Origin: Clitopilus passeckerianus
Lineage: Eukaryota; Basidiomycota; Agaricomycetes; Agaricales; Entolomataceae
Reading direction: 5' to 3'
Assembly: GCA_944990035.1 (NCBI GenBank)
Contig: CALYLX010000060.1
Span: forward strand, 1-64,000
Length of the DNA stretch: 64,000 bases
Shown here piece by piece: positions 34,488 through 46,113 of this stretch. The notes beneath the pieces were generated by a model. That model did not search any database. It was not told where the DNA came from and saw only the letters and a program-made list of their open reading frames with translations. The position numbers were made by a program, and so were the translations under genes. The number at the start of each line of letters is the position of its first letter. The first letter of the stretch is position 1.

Positions 34488-34865
34488 GTGCATAGTAAGC
34501 GAGTTCATAGTCTCAACTCTTGCTTCCTTCTGAGAATAACATCGCAGTGGAAAGAATCTCGAGATTTGTGTGTGCCAATTCGGGCTATACCTCTGGACTC
34601 CGATGTAATTCAGGAAATCCGTGATGAAGAGAAATACAAAGACCTCTCATTCATGGCATTCTTCGATGCCATTGGGCAAGAAGTCGGTGTTCAAATCATC
34701 GAATATCTGTTGACTAGTCCGAATCCCAAGAGGTACCTGGCTTCGCCTTACTCCGTGGATTGGTACATGACGGATGGTGGTGAGGGCTTCTCTATTGCGC
34801 TGGAAGGTCTTGATTGGAGTATTGCTGATGACGCCGCTGCAAAACTGCAAAGCATTGAGAGTTGA
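34488..34865 (+). CDS. Short open frame, hypothetical or fragment
   Basis: Between ligase copies 2 and 3 lies an open frame with protein-like composition: IPLDSDVIQEIRDEEKYKDL, AFFDAIGQEVGVQIIEYLL, SVDWYMTDGGEGFSIALEGL, ending DDAAAKLQSIES. No ATG occurs before a Met about 55 codons in, so the upstream part may be joined by splicing or lost. I recognise no family. It resembles a small alpha/beta domain or the last exon of a larger decayed gene and is unrelated to the ligases as far as I can see. Confidence 0.35.
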   Translation: MHSKRVHSLNSCFLLRITSQWKESRDLCVPIRAIPLDSDVIQEIRDEEKYKDLSFMAFFDAIGQEVGVQIIEYLLTSPNPKRYLASPYSVDWYMTDGGEGFSIALEGLDWSIADDAAAKLQSIES

Positions 34866-35221
34866 GCCCAGTGCGATTACCTTGCAATATCCATCGCAGG
34901 GGTTCTAGTTCCTCACAAAGTGTATTCAATTCCTAGTATTGACAAGCAGGCCCAATCTCTGTTACGTATTGGAGTTCTGGATTACTGGTCGTGTTCGAGC
35001 TGTTGAATACCGTCTCTTCTTGGGTTTCGGCGCCCACTAAACGCCCAGGAAAGTTGGGTGTCCCGACGTGATCACGTGGTTAGCCGGAAGGAGTTACCAT
35101 ACCCCACTTGTACTGGGACTCCCAGGACGGTTGCATTGAATTATCGCCGTTGTCGATGCCCTGAGTGCCCAACGTGGCTTGAACCTCATTCTCATCGTAC
35201 GAACCTCGTGCTTCACTGAAT

Positions 35222-37937
35222 ATGCTCTTTGAGAACCCTTCGAACATTACTTTGAACTTACCAGATGATCTTACGGTGCCACAATTCATTCTTGACTCTA
35301 ACCATGAACTGCGGCCCAGGAGAGCACCGGGAGTTCCTTGGCTGATAGAAGATGGAACCGGAAGAGCAATATCAGAACACGAGGTTTGTTCACCTTGCTT
35401 GAAGAAATGAGCCAACGCAAACCTGTACAACAATAGATACGAACTCGCACTCATGCTTTGGCCAATGGCCTCAAATCCAAGTTCCAAATCGGTAAGTATT
35501 CCAGTTAATTTCCCAAGACTGGTTCTGATTATCTTCTCTTCGTTGCAGGAGAAAACGACGTTGGTTCGTTCTTTCGGCCTCTTCTGATCCGCCCCAGTGT
35601 TGATAAGCCACCTTCATGAAGTCCTACTCTTCAGCCGGAATCATCTTGGTATTCATTGTATTTCGGCTGAAAAAGAACTCTGATTTACCTTCCCTCAGAT
35701 TATCCTACTGTCATCTGGGCTACACATCGGCTGGGAGGCATTATCTCGTACGAGTGTACAATGTTGATCCACGCGGCTCTCGTTATTGATTCCGTGGATT
35801 GCGTGATTACAGTGGTGCAAATCCCGACTTCTCACCGAACGAACTCCTGTACCAAATTGAACAAACAAAGCCGGTCGTCCTCGTCGTTCATCCAGATGCT
35901 TTGAAGGTGTCCCTTACCGCTGCTGCAAAAGCTGCCAACATTCCTGTCGATCGGGTCGTTTGCTTCAATGTGACCGGCGCCGACTTCCAAGGACATCCAA
36001 CAGTTGAGGACCTTGTGCGTGAGGGACAGTCCAAACCAACCTGCTTCACGGACAAGAAGCTATTATCCGGGGAAGCAAAGACTAAGCTGGCGTTCTTGAG
36101 CTTTTCATCTGGAACCACTGGCAAACCCAAGGTCGGCGGTTGATTCTTTCTAGAATATGTGACAACTTGCTAACAGACCTTCTTCAGGCCGTTGCTATTG
36201 CCCACTACGCTGTGATAGCTAATGTCATACAAATTGCTGCTCACAACAACGTCAACAAGCAATACTGCGACCCCAAAGATCAGCGCTACCGTCCTGGAGA
36301 TGTCGCTATCGGAGGTGTGTTCTGCGTTATAAACCTCGCCGTATGGTCTAAGCTCTTCTGAAGTCCTACCTCTCTACCGTAAGCTCTCAACACCGTCCTC
36401 CCGGCCCCTTGCCTTCTAACGAAGTTCAAGACATTTACGGGCTAGTCATCAACGTGGGCTTTCTTTCCTTGGTCGATAATATAATTCTAATCTCGTCATT
36501 ATACCAGCTTCATTTTATCCTGTTCGCCGGGGTGAGCTGCTAACAGATCTTCAATCTTCAGTGCCGTAGCTGATTTCATGGCTCTAATAGATGAGCCTTG
36601 TCATTGTTCCGAAGTTCAACTTCGTCCAGATGCTTGAGTCCATCGTCCGTCACAAGATATCCCACCTTATGTGAGCCTCACATCGAGTCATATGGCACCA
36701 TGTCGTGCTAACCTCAATATCAGGCTCGTTCCCCCAATGGCCGTCCTCTTGTGCAAGGTTCTTCCGCGGTTATGTCTTCCCTACGTGTTCATGCTGACAC
36801 AGTGTTTCACTATAGCACCCAGCTGTGAAAGACTTCTATATCTGCCGTCACATCCGAATGATCATGTGTGGCGCCGCGCCTCTATCTCATGAAATTAACC
36901 AGAAGCTCTTTGAGCTCCTCCCGGACGCACATATTGGCCAAGCATACGGTATGTCTGAAGAATAATCGTCTTGGATGCATTTGCTGACCAGTATCTGATG
37001 GTTGCAGGCATGACCGAATTATCGACAGCTGTCACTCTGTGGCCGATAAACAAGAAAAGAGGGACTTCTGGGAGTGAGTCAATGTTAGGCAACGTGCTTC
37101 AAAGTCTTATGGTTATTTATCACGCAGGTGCTGGACAGATTATGCCCGGCTGTACGATGAAGATAGTCAGGCCTGACGGTTCATTGGCTGGGTTCAACGA
37201 GCCCGGGGAGCTGTATGTAAAGTCACCTTCCGGGGCGCTGAGATATGAGAACAATGCAGAGGCGTAAGTCCTCCCTTTGCTCAAATCGGCTTAAAATGCT
37301 AATTAGCTATTTAGAACTAGGGAAACCTTCATCGACGGCTGGGTCAGGACTGGAGACGAAGCTAGGGTTGATAAGAACAGTGAGGTCTGGATTCTTGACC
37401 GACTGAAAGTTTGTGCAGTCTGCCTCATAATCCCCGTTGTACGCTGATAGCGCTATGGAACTTTAGGAAATCATGAAGGTGAAAGGTTTCCAAGTTGCAC
37501 CTGCTGAGCTTGAAGGTTGCCTATTGGAATGTGCTGAGGTTGATGCCGCCTGCGTTGTTGGTATTCCGGATGATTACAGTTCGTTTCCTCACTGCTTCTC
37601 CAAGTCTTGCACTGATCGCCAACCTTAGGTGGAGAGATACCACTTGCCTTCGTCGTTCTTACACCCAACGCTCAACGTAGAGCAGCAGAAAGTCCTGTCC
37701 AGGCCAACAAAATAAAAGCATCTATCATGAAGGTAGGGCTATTTCGCCTTGCAGTACTCCCGTGCGCTGACATTCTTACAGCACATTGCGGATAACAAAG
37801 TGGCTTATAAGCAGCTTGCTGGTGGTGTGGAGTTCATCTCAGCTATTCCGACATCTCCCAGTGGGAAACTGCTGCGACGGGTGTTGAGAGAGCAAGTTAA
37901 ACTAATGAGGACACGTAATGTTAAGGCAAAACTGTAA
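35222..37937 (+). CDS. AMP-forming CoA ligase (4CL-like), copy 3, PTS1-like AKL
   Basis: ATG 35222 opens MLFENPSNITLNLPDDLTVP. The core motifs are LSFSSGTTGKPK (near 36095-36130), MCGAAPLSHEINQK, HIGQAYG-MTE, EPGELYVKSPSGALRY, VRTGDEARVDKNSEVWILDR, EIMKVKGFQVAPAELEG and [12 protein letters not shown] with the catalytic Lys. Every exon joins in frame across about 15 short introns, and I found no break. The C-terminus is NVKAKL; AKL fits the PTS1 consensus [SAC][KRH]L, so peroxisomal import is likely. Copies 2 and 3 are closer to each other than to copy 1 by eye (for example KVKGFQVAPAELEG and GGEIPLAFVVL). The acid-binding pocket cannot be read without a structure, so the substrate is unknown. 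Confidence 0.88.
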
Positions 37938-38000
37938 ACTAAGGGACACCTAATTGATTGGATAAATTCCTCATTTTTGAGATACCAACCAATTCTAGAG

Positions 38001-38520
38001 TTAAGAAAGACTTTGCCAATAAAAATCCAATCTCGTCCTTCGTGCCACTTCACACATTTCTGAATGCACCTCTACATCGATTGCGGCCCCTGCAGCCACA
38101 GGGATCGATCTCCACCTCGTCTTCTTTAGAGCCTTGACAACCTTCTCAGGTGGAAGGTCGGGGCACTGGAGCATATTGATACGGCCCTTTGCCCGACTCG
38201 AGCCTGTGCGCCCAGGTCTTGCCAGTGCCCCCCAGCTGATTGCATCCCCCTCGGCCGACAAGGAAACCAGTGCTGTCAGGTCCGACGCCATCATGTCCAG
38301 GGCACGTTCTTCACCTGTAATTCTATCGATCTGACAATCCATAATAACGAGCACCGTAAGGGTCTGGGCAATTACGCGGAGCATGGCAAGGAAGTCGAGC
38401 TTTGTACACTTCACGTATGAGAGCGAAAGTTGTTTCAACATTGTTGCTTCCGAGTTTGCCAATCGGAGGAACTGTAGGCGGCTGACGGCGTGGAAATAAT
38501 TTCCTTAGCCGCAGGGAGTG
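38001..38520 (-). pseudogene. C-terminal fragment of an F-box-like/LRR-type protein
   Basis: The frame ends LDFYWQSLS (stop at 38001) and includes LKQLSLSYVKCTKLDFLAML, ERALDMMASDLTALVSLSAE, GDAISWGALARP, and PPEKVVKALKKTRW. It aligns with the C-terminal exon of the intact gene at 41135-43071 (ERALDQVIPELLKVKHIHVV, GDSASWRVIARK, PPDGVVDALESTAW). No N-terminal F-box part was found upstream, so this is a fragment or a remnant left by tandem duplication. Confidence 0.6.
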
Positions 38521-38524
38521 CACA

Positions 38525-39271
38525 ATAGTCGGGTCCCGTTGAGGTTGATAGAGTACGAGTGAATCTAAATGCAGAACAATACCTCGAAGGTCGAGGTGTG
38601 AGCGTGAAAGTAAGAGATCAAGAGTTGATGGTGGCCTTTAGCCGAGACGCACGACGCGTCTGAGGGAGGGAAAGGGAGAGGCTGGGAAACTGAACGCGAA
38701 AACACTCAACAAACTAGTGCCCACTCTTTGTGGACAATGCTGGAGCTTTCTTTGAGCCCAGTGCTGAAGTACTATTGAGTTGTCCGACTGACGAACGAGC
38801 TTACACAGGCTGGGAGGTTGGGAAGAAGATATAAATTGTAGGGAGAGGGGAAAAGTGGGAAGCACCTTCGATTTTGTAGGTATCAGGTATTTATAATGTA
38901 CAAGAACCGAAGGCGCACGTACTCTTGTGCCCTTGGACCAATAATGATGTCATAAAGTACGGTAATACGAAGAGAGTTTGAAGAGAAAGACAAAATACGA
39001 GAACAGAAAAGACTTCGACCAAATAAGGAAATACCTCCGGCTGGCTGATTCTGGGGAATTGCTCGAGGTGATTGGAGTCGCGAAGGCGTGCTGTGACCCC
39101 AGCAACACCTTTTACGCGTTCTTGGACTCCATCAGCACCCTACCATCCCAGAATAGCGTCCCCGTTGATACTCCCCGACCCAGTGTCAGCCTGTATAGTA
39201 CAAGTATATTAGCGTAAGAAGAGAAAGGAAATATACATAGCGTTCGTCTCGAGAAACCCTAGCCATGTCCT
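38525..39271. other. Stretch without a recognised gene
   Basis: About 750 bases between the C-terminal fragment and the decayed F-box copy. Open frames are short and unsupported. It may contain eroded N-terminal sequence of the fragment at 38001-38520. Confidence 0.3.
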
Positions 39272-40844
39272 TCAGACAATAAATTGCGGCTTATACGATG
39301 GAACGGGAATCTTGGCCGTCCAGATGCGCAGACGACGAACTTGATGGAATATGCGATCTTCAGGAGAAATGCGAGTTTGATGCGAAAGTCGAGAAAGGCG
39401 GAACGATAGTGGCGAAATCTTGAGTAACCGGTACAGCGTCTTCATCGGCACGTTCCCTCCGTATGTCCGGAATCCCTTCCACAACGGAAACATTGATGAG
39501 GGACAGTGCTTGAAGGCGGCATAGATTAGCCGGGGGCTCCGAGACAGAGTATGAGGAGTCACTGCAGATCGACTTGTTAATTGGGCACAAAGAAGAGATA
39601 TTTTGATAATCGACCGTTCGGACCTATGCCCTGTGTATGTTAAGACCCGTCAGTTTTGTCCAGCGCTGCATCAATCTTAGAATCTCGTCAAGAGAAGGGT
39701 ATGGACCTGGCAGGTCAGAGTTTATGTGTGTGGAAGTTGAAACTATACATGTTTCGAGCTTTTCAAGCTTCGTGAGTGCAGCTATGTACTCGTGGTAAAG
39801 GAGGGGATCGGTCGGATAGCCTCTATATTCTCCAAGCAATTAGCATGGTGTACGATCTTGAAAATATCTCTCTGGAACGCGGGTATAGGTTGGTTATTCG
39901 GGGGAGTAATTCTGGAGTGAGAACCCTTTCATCCATATTGCCCTCTCAGGTCGACAGTTGGGAGAAGAGGCAACCGACGAGAGGGTTGCTGCGTCATGTT
40001 TGATGTCAGTCGTGTGGGCGCTGTAGAAGATATCCAAGACAACCGCCCACGATCTGGCGACAAGACCAATATCGAGTAACGCAGCTCGCCAAGTTCGGCT
40101 GTTATTCCTAGGCCCAGTGATGATGTAGATAGCGATTCTTTTCAGGATGTCGGGTGAAATGGTAGGAAGCCGAACCGTTGAGTTTGTGGAGCGGAAAGTT
40201 AGACCATAAACCGATGAAGGGAATTTTTCGGCCTTCCCGCATGGACAAAGGCGACGCTTGACAATCGAACGCGGACAGCAGGGGAGGATCGGGTATATGG
40301 AGGAACGTAACTGGAGCTGTACATTCTAAAGTCATGAAGATTGAGTCGGAGTTCTGCTGAGATGCATCGAAGAGTATGATCTTAGATGGGTCGGGATTGA
40401 GGGAAGTCTCCTGCGAAGGATGGGGCTCTAGTATCCAGTACTCCCTGGGTTGACAAGGAATGAGCTCAAGTACGACAGTAAAGAGATGACTCGTCGTGTT
40501 CTTCCGCTGGCCGCCTTCACTAGGTGGATCCGTCTTTTGCCGTTGGAGGCCTTCCCTGCGACTGAGGCGACGCTTTCCCTTGTATGGAGCTACGGATAAT
40601 CTTTATTGCTGAGTTCGGCGCCAGACCAGAGCAGAAGGGGTGTACGACTCACGATTTCACGAGAGCTGGATGCACGGTTCTTCGTCACAATGAGAAGGCG
40701 GATCCCGGAATAATCCCTGCTTAAATTCCGGTCCAAAGTAGCAGATACTGCGAAGCTAAGGGTGGGATCGATCCTAAGGTTGCGAAACAGCGACAGGCTA
40801 GACCAGGATTCTTGGTTTCTTTCAACTTTCGTAGAGTCCGCCAT
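39272..40844 (-). pseudogene. Decayed F-box-like gene, second copy
   Basis: ATG 40844 opens MADSTKVERNQESWSSLSL; the text FAVSATLDRNLSRDYSGIRL parallels FAISATLDGVLRKAWSGIRL of the intact copy. It continues with MTLECTAPVTFLHIPD (intact: VTLECTQSVNFAYLG), an F-box-like helix set reading LPTISPDILKRIAIYI and SRTWRAALLDIGLVARSWAV, then YHEYIAALTKLEKLETC (intact: YGDYLAALSRLGKLKVC). The frame changes at least three times: before LPTISPD near 40155, after the F-box region near 39905, and before GYPTDPLLYHEY near 39830. It lies between the intact gene and the C-terminal fragment. Confidence 0.65.
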
Positions 40845-41134
40845 GACAGTCTGAGAAGGCTGTTGAACCAAGTCTAGCTTTTTTTAGTGTCATCTGGCAT
40901 CCAGATAAGCAAATATGTTCGTAAAACCTACTATCAGACGTAGATGAGTATCTTCCAAAGAAGTTCGACTAGGTAGTTGGCGGTTAAGTTGAGCTTCTGG
41001 CGGCCTCATTATCATCTCGAACACCAAATCCAAATAATTCTCTGATAGGTAGCCGAATCCCGTAACTGCTTCAATACCGCACATAATTATGTTCCAGTAA
41101 AGTTATACAGGGCGATGAACGTGCTACATCCATA

Positions 41135-43071
41135 CTAGAAGTAATCCGGACTCATTTGAAGATTGTCTCTCCATTCAAATGTGATCCTTCTTCGTCTGGC
41201 CACGCTGCGTACCCTCTCCATGACGTCTGCGTCCACAGCATGATGACTTGACATCCAAATCGAGCTCCAGGCCGTTGATTCCAGCGCGTCAACGACCCCG
41301 TCGGGAGGAATGTCCAGTGGACCCATGAGGCTAATGAAATCCTTCACGTCGTCCAGACTCTTCTGTCGTTTCCTGGCAATCACGCGCCAACTGGCTGAAT
41401 CTCCAACGACGTGAATATGCTTGACCTTCAACAATTCCGGTATAACCTGATCCAGAGCCCTCTCCTCCCAAGCTTCTCGGGAAAATTCGCAGTTTACAGC
41501 TGTGAGATCGGTCAGCGACCGAGCCACCCGTCTAAGGAGTTGCCTGAAGTCGCTGTTCGAGCTGGAAACGTTGTTGAGGGCCAAGTACCGCAGAGAGGAG
41601 TGCGACGAAGAGGCAAAACGGGGTAATTGGGATGGCTTCAGGATGACGTCTTTGAGTCTCAAAGCGCCTAGATTATTGTATTCCACCCCGTCTGTGTAGG
41701 CATTGTCAACGGTCGTCGGCCTGAGGTCAAAAACCTGATCAGGAGCTTGGTAATAAAATGACAATGGTCAAGATACACACTCTGTGCTTTCGTCGAATTG
41801 ATTCCCTTCATAATCAAGGAAATTCAACGCTGGCCAGTTGAGCATCAACTGCTGTAGATCACCGATCGATACATGTTTGCCATCGTATTTGTACTTCATG
41901 ATGAACTGCGTTGAAACCTTGCAAACCTTCAGCTTCCCTAGCCTCGACAAGGCCGCGAGGTAATCTCCATAAAGGGACCGGTCCATGGGGTAAATGTCGA
42001 CGTCTTTCATGTGATCGGCACATCTAAGGAGCTTGATCATCATATTCGCGATTGCACAAACGTTGTGTTCAGTGACAATGTCTGCGTAATGCCATATCGA
42101 GAAGGAATCCACGAGACGTGCCCTGTCGGGTCGACGCTGGATCGATTGCAGAAGTGCTTCCAGCCTGACCCTGTCGTTGTTGGGAACGAGACTGTGAACT
42201 TTGTAGAAGACGTTAAGGGCCGGGTACCACCACTTAGCGACGAGACTTAGCTTCAGTAAGTCTGAGCGCCAGGTTTTGGAGATTCTGTCGATGAACATCT
42301 CGGCTATTGCACGTATGACATTGGGGGGAAGTGCTGGGCAGCGGGGTTTGGGGGCGTTTGCAGATACGGTGAGGTGATGCACGAGTATAGGGATATTTCC
42401 GCGAGCCCCACATCCACAGAAGGATCTAGTGCTGTACCCCACAGGTGGAGAGTGGGACCGCCCCAAGTAGGCGAAGTTGACAGATTGGGTGCACTCTAAT
42501 GTCACAAATACGGAATGAACGGATGGGAAGGTGCGGTCGTAGACCACGAGCTTAGCGCCCAGTTGTTCTCCAACCTCAAAAATGACGTTCTTGGCCGCCG
42601 GCCAAGGACAGAGGGAGCAGATGATGGGGAGTGCATTGGAAGGTTGTGCCAACTTGGCAAGCTGGGCTCGACGTAATAAACCATCTCGATGGCGACGACG
42701 CGGTGAATCTCTGGGATTCTTAATCGCAATGTGTTCTTCTGAATATTTGCATCCTTTCACGCCCTGGAGCACACGTTAGTCAGAATGCGAAACAGAACGT
42801 GCCAGAACCTCACGATTTTACGAGATGATTCAGGTTCAGCAGGCGCAAGGACGATAAGTCGTATGCCAGACCATGCTTTCCGTAGCACGCCATCTAGTGT
42901 AGCAGATATAGCGAATGTGTGTACATTAGGAGCGATTGGTGGGCCTGCAAATTTTGAGAGGCTTATCCAAGCGTGTTCTTCGGGGTGAAGTGGTGGTCGC
43001 AGTCGGTTGGAACTTGAATCTGTATTCCTTGGCGTGTTGTCTATAGATCCTTGAGTTTCCACGCCTTCCAT
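41135..43071 (-). CDS. F-box-like protein
   Basis: The start is ATG 43071 (MEGVETQGSIDNTPRNTDSS). The second exon has a basic stretch (SPRRRHRDGLLRRAQLAKLA), then a segment with a Cys-containing loop (STRSFCGCGARGN), and then PALPPNVIRAIAEMFIDRIS, WRSDLLKLSLVAKWWYPAL, which has the helix spacing of Agaricomycete F-box-like domains. A leucine-rich part follows to the C-terminus (ITFEWRDNLQMSPDYF). Two introns are clear: 5' near 42825 and 3' near 41765. F-box-like proteins recruit substrates to SCF ubiquitin ligases; the target is unknown, and Agaricomycetes have hundreds of such genes. The domain sits centrally rather than at the N-terminus, which is unusual for the family. The frame is intact, unlike its two neighbours. 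Confidence 0.7.
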
Positions 43072-43311
43072 GCCGTTATTGAAGCTTTTAACCAGGCCAC
43101 AAGCGTCTTATGGAGCAGGAGTCGGTTGGTACGAAATGTCGACATTTTCCCGACCAGGCATGGCAATTCGGACCTGGAGACCCGGAGGCTCGTTGTGCTC
43201 AAGTTACGGCCAAAGCTACCGCCCCCCGAAATAAACAGATGCAAAGAGCCTTCCCATTTTGGTGCACTTCATCTTATCAGCGTCTGCAGTACTTAAACCT
43301 GGACTACCATC

Positions 43312-45888
43312 ATGCCCATTGTACAATTCGCTCCGTTTTCATCGCTAATACACCCTTCATTCTGGCATGAACTTACGAATCTGAAAATTGACGTTCTGAA
43401 ACTCTCTGATGAAGCCATACCAGTCTCTGGATCTTATACCCCTGGTCGCTCGATTACCGACAGAGAATCTGGCCATGAAATCGCGTTAGCATGCAATTTG
43501 ACCGTGGATTCTGACTCTTTTAACAAGGACTATACGTATGCACCTGCTCTCGTGCTTGAATTTGGTCATCAAGTCTTACTAAACATCTTTAGCGCCCCTA
43601 CAGGATCAATACCAGCCATCGGCACATTCAAGAACTTCAACACCATTGAAGAGTTCAAAGCCGCGGATAAGACAGCACTGTTCAATGCGGAAGCCGACAA
43701 GGTATGAGAACTGTGTCTCTTCCCCCTCTCGATTATTAACAGCCCGTCAGATATGGAAGAATATCCTGGAAACTAAAGATACCAACCTACTGAACCACTT
43801 CCTACTGATCACCTACGCCGATCTCAAGAAATACAAGTATTATTACTGGTTTGCCTTTCCTGCCTTCCTTGCTAAGCCAGCATGGGAGATAGGCAGCGAA
43901 GGCTGGAAGGAGGCCTCGGCTCAATTTGGGACAGACCATGTAGGCCTTCCAAGTGTTACGCCTTGTCAACGTTGCTTAACCACTCTCAATATATAGCTCT
44001 CATCAATACAATCCCAACTCCACTCGCAGGCGACACCTCTACCTTTCTTCTTGGTCAAGCAAGATGCAAATGGTATCTCGATTTCGGACGTCAAATCGTA
44101 CAAAGAGTTCTTTGCCACTGTCCCCCCGTCAGAGGTAGGTGATCCTGTTTTCCCCCGGCTTATAAATGCTGAACTTGACTTTTCCTTCAGCAAACGATAG
44201 CTTTCATCGACCCTTCTGCTCAGCCCCACAATCCCGGCTGGCCTCTCCGAAATCTTCTCACCTACCTTCGTGCCCTATATGCTGAAACCACGTCGCAAAT
44301 CCGAGTTCTGCGGTGGCGAGATCTCGAAGCCCCTCGTGATGGAAAATGGAAGAGTACATTCGGTGTCTTGTCGCAAGGTTCTGCTGAATTGAAAGCCGGC
44401 GAACGACCTAGCGCAGTTGGCTGGGAGAAGAACCCACAGGGCAAGCTTGGTCCTAGGGTGGCTGATTTGGCGCCGATGATGGATCCAACGAGGTTAGTTC
44501 TGTTTCGACTTCTGCGGCGTGCTGGTCTTGAGGCGGAAACATCAGGTTGGCGAACCAAGCGGTTGATCTCAACCTGAAGCTCATGCGATGGAGGATTCTT
44601 CCAGCCCTTAACCTCGAGAAGGTTTCAGAAACTCGTTGTCTCCTACTGGGAGCCGGCACTTTGGGGTGTTATGTCGCTAGAACCTTGATGGTAAGGCAAT
44701 CCGCATGTCATTTGGAGAAAGCCAGACTAAATGGACTTTCAGGGCTGGGGTGTGCGAACAATCACATTCGTGGATTCTTCGACTGTTTCTTTCTCCAATC
44801 CTGTCCGGCAACCGCTATTTGAGTTCGAGGATTGCCTTGATGGAGGAAAGCCCAAAGCGGAGTGTGCGGCTGCACGTCTGCAGAAGATATTCCCCGGCAT
44901 CGTACGTCGTCTTTTTTTCTTTGACTAGGGAAGGCTCCTCACGGTCCACCGCTCAGAATGCAACGGGACATATGCTTTCGATACCCATGCCAGGCCATCC
45001 AGTACCCGACGTGTCAGTAGCCCAGACGAAGAAGGATGTTGAGAAGCTGGAACAGCTGATTGATGAGCATGATGCGATTTTCTTGTTGATGGATTCGAGG
45101 GAGAGCAGATGGCTTCCAACAGTGATTGGCGCTGCTAAGAATAAGGTGGGGTTTTCTGACATCCTTTTCGGTTCAGTACTGATAAAACTCGATCTAGATC
45201 GTGATGAACGCTGCTTTGGGATTCGATACCTTCCTCGTCATGCGACATGGTGCCCGGGTTTCTGCAGACCATCCCCAGGAGAAAAGGCTTGGATGCTACT
45301 ACTGCAATGATATTGTCGCTCCTTCAGACGTACGTCCGGCCAGCTTTCCACACCTGCACTTCGGATGCTGATATTCCTCTAGTCCTTGTCAGACCGGACA
45401 CTGGACCAGATGTGCACCGTCACTCGGCCAGGACTCGCTTCCATTGCGTCGTCCACGGCTGTCGAGCTCCTTGCTTCACTGCTTCAACATCCAGAAGGTG
45501 TACGAGCGCCGGCGCCTCCTCCAAACCAAGATCCCAAGGACTCCGACGAATCGAATGGGGGGAGTGTTCTAGGCCTTATTCCTCATCAACTTCGCGGGTT
45601 CTTGGCTCAGTTCAGGAATATGCATATTGTTGGTGCTGCGTATTCGTGCTGTACTGGGTGTAGTGAGACGGTATGTTACCTGGTTGAGCTCCACTTGATA
45701 TGGTGTTGACGTAGCTTTTATAGGTTATCAAGGCGTACGAGATGGAAGGCTTTGATATGCTCCTGAAAGCCTTCAACGACACGAAGTATCTACCTGCTTT
45801 GACTGGGCTGGACAAACTTTACAGTGAGGGTGAAGCTCAGATGGAGAATGTCGATTGGGACGAAGGCGATGAGGAAGGCGACTTCTGA
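43312..45888 (+). CDS. ATG7: Autophagy E1-like activating enzyme Atg7
   Basis: Atg7 adenylates Atg8 and Atg12, forms a thioester with each and passes them to Atg3 and Atg10. The N-terminal domain opens [20 protein letters not shown] with FNADxADK-type text, and continues [20 protein letters not shown]. The E1 Rossmann core reads [18 protein letters not shown], then [20 protein letters not shown] and [10 protein letters not shown]. The catalytic Cys is in [10 protein letters not shown] near 45410. Two zinc pairs are visible: CYYC near 45297 and CCTGC near 45650. The tail ends [13 protein letters not shown], acidic as in Atg7. Nine or so short introns join in frame and no break was found. It is a housekeeping gene, so its intactness is a useful control for sequence quality in this window. 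Confidence 0.93.
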
Positions 45889-46113
45889 GGGGTGATATGT
45901 GTTTATAGCGGATGAGTCGAAGCATAGTAATTTAATCCGATGTAATAGTATTCCAATGACCAGCTAACGACTTTTATGACAAATGGAAAATGCGTGATAC
46001 AATGCAAGGATGTTCTATAATTAGGATATGGTACAATTGAAGTCAATGCAATGGATGTGAATAGATTGTTGATATCGTTCAGAAATCGTATGGGGCTCGA
46101 GCCACCAGAGACA

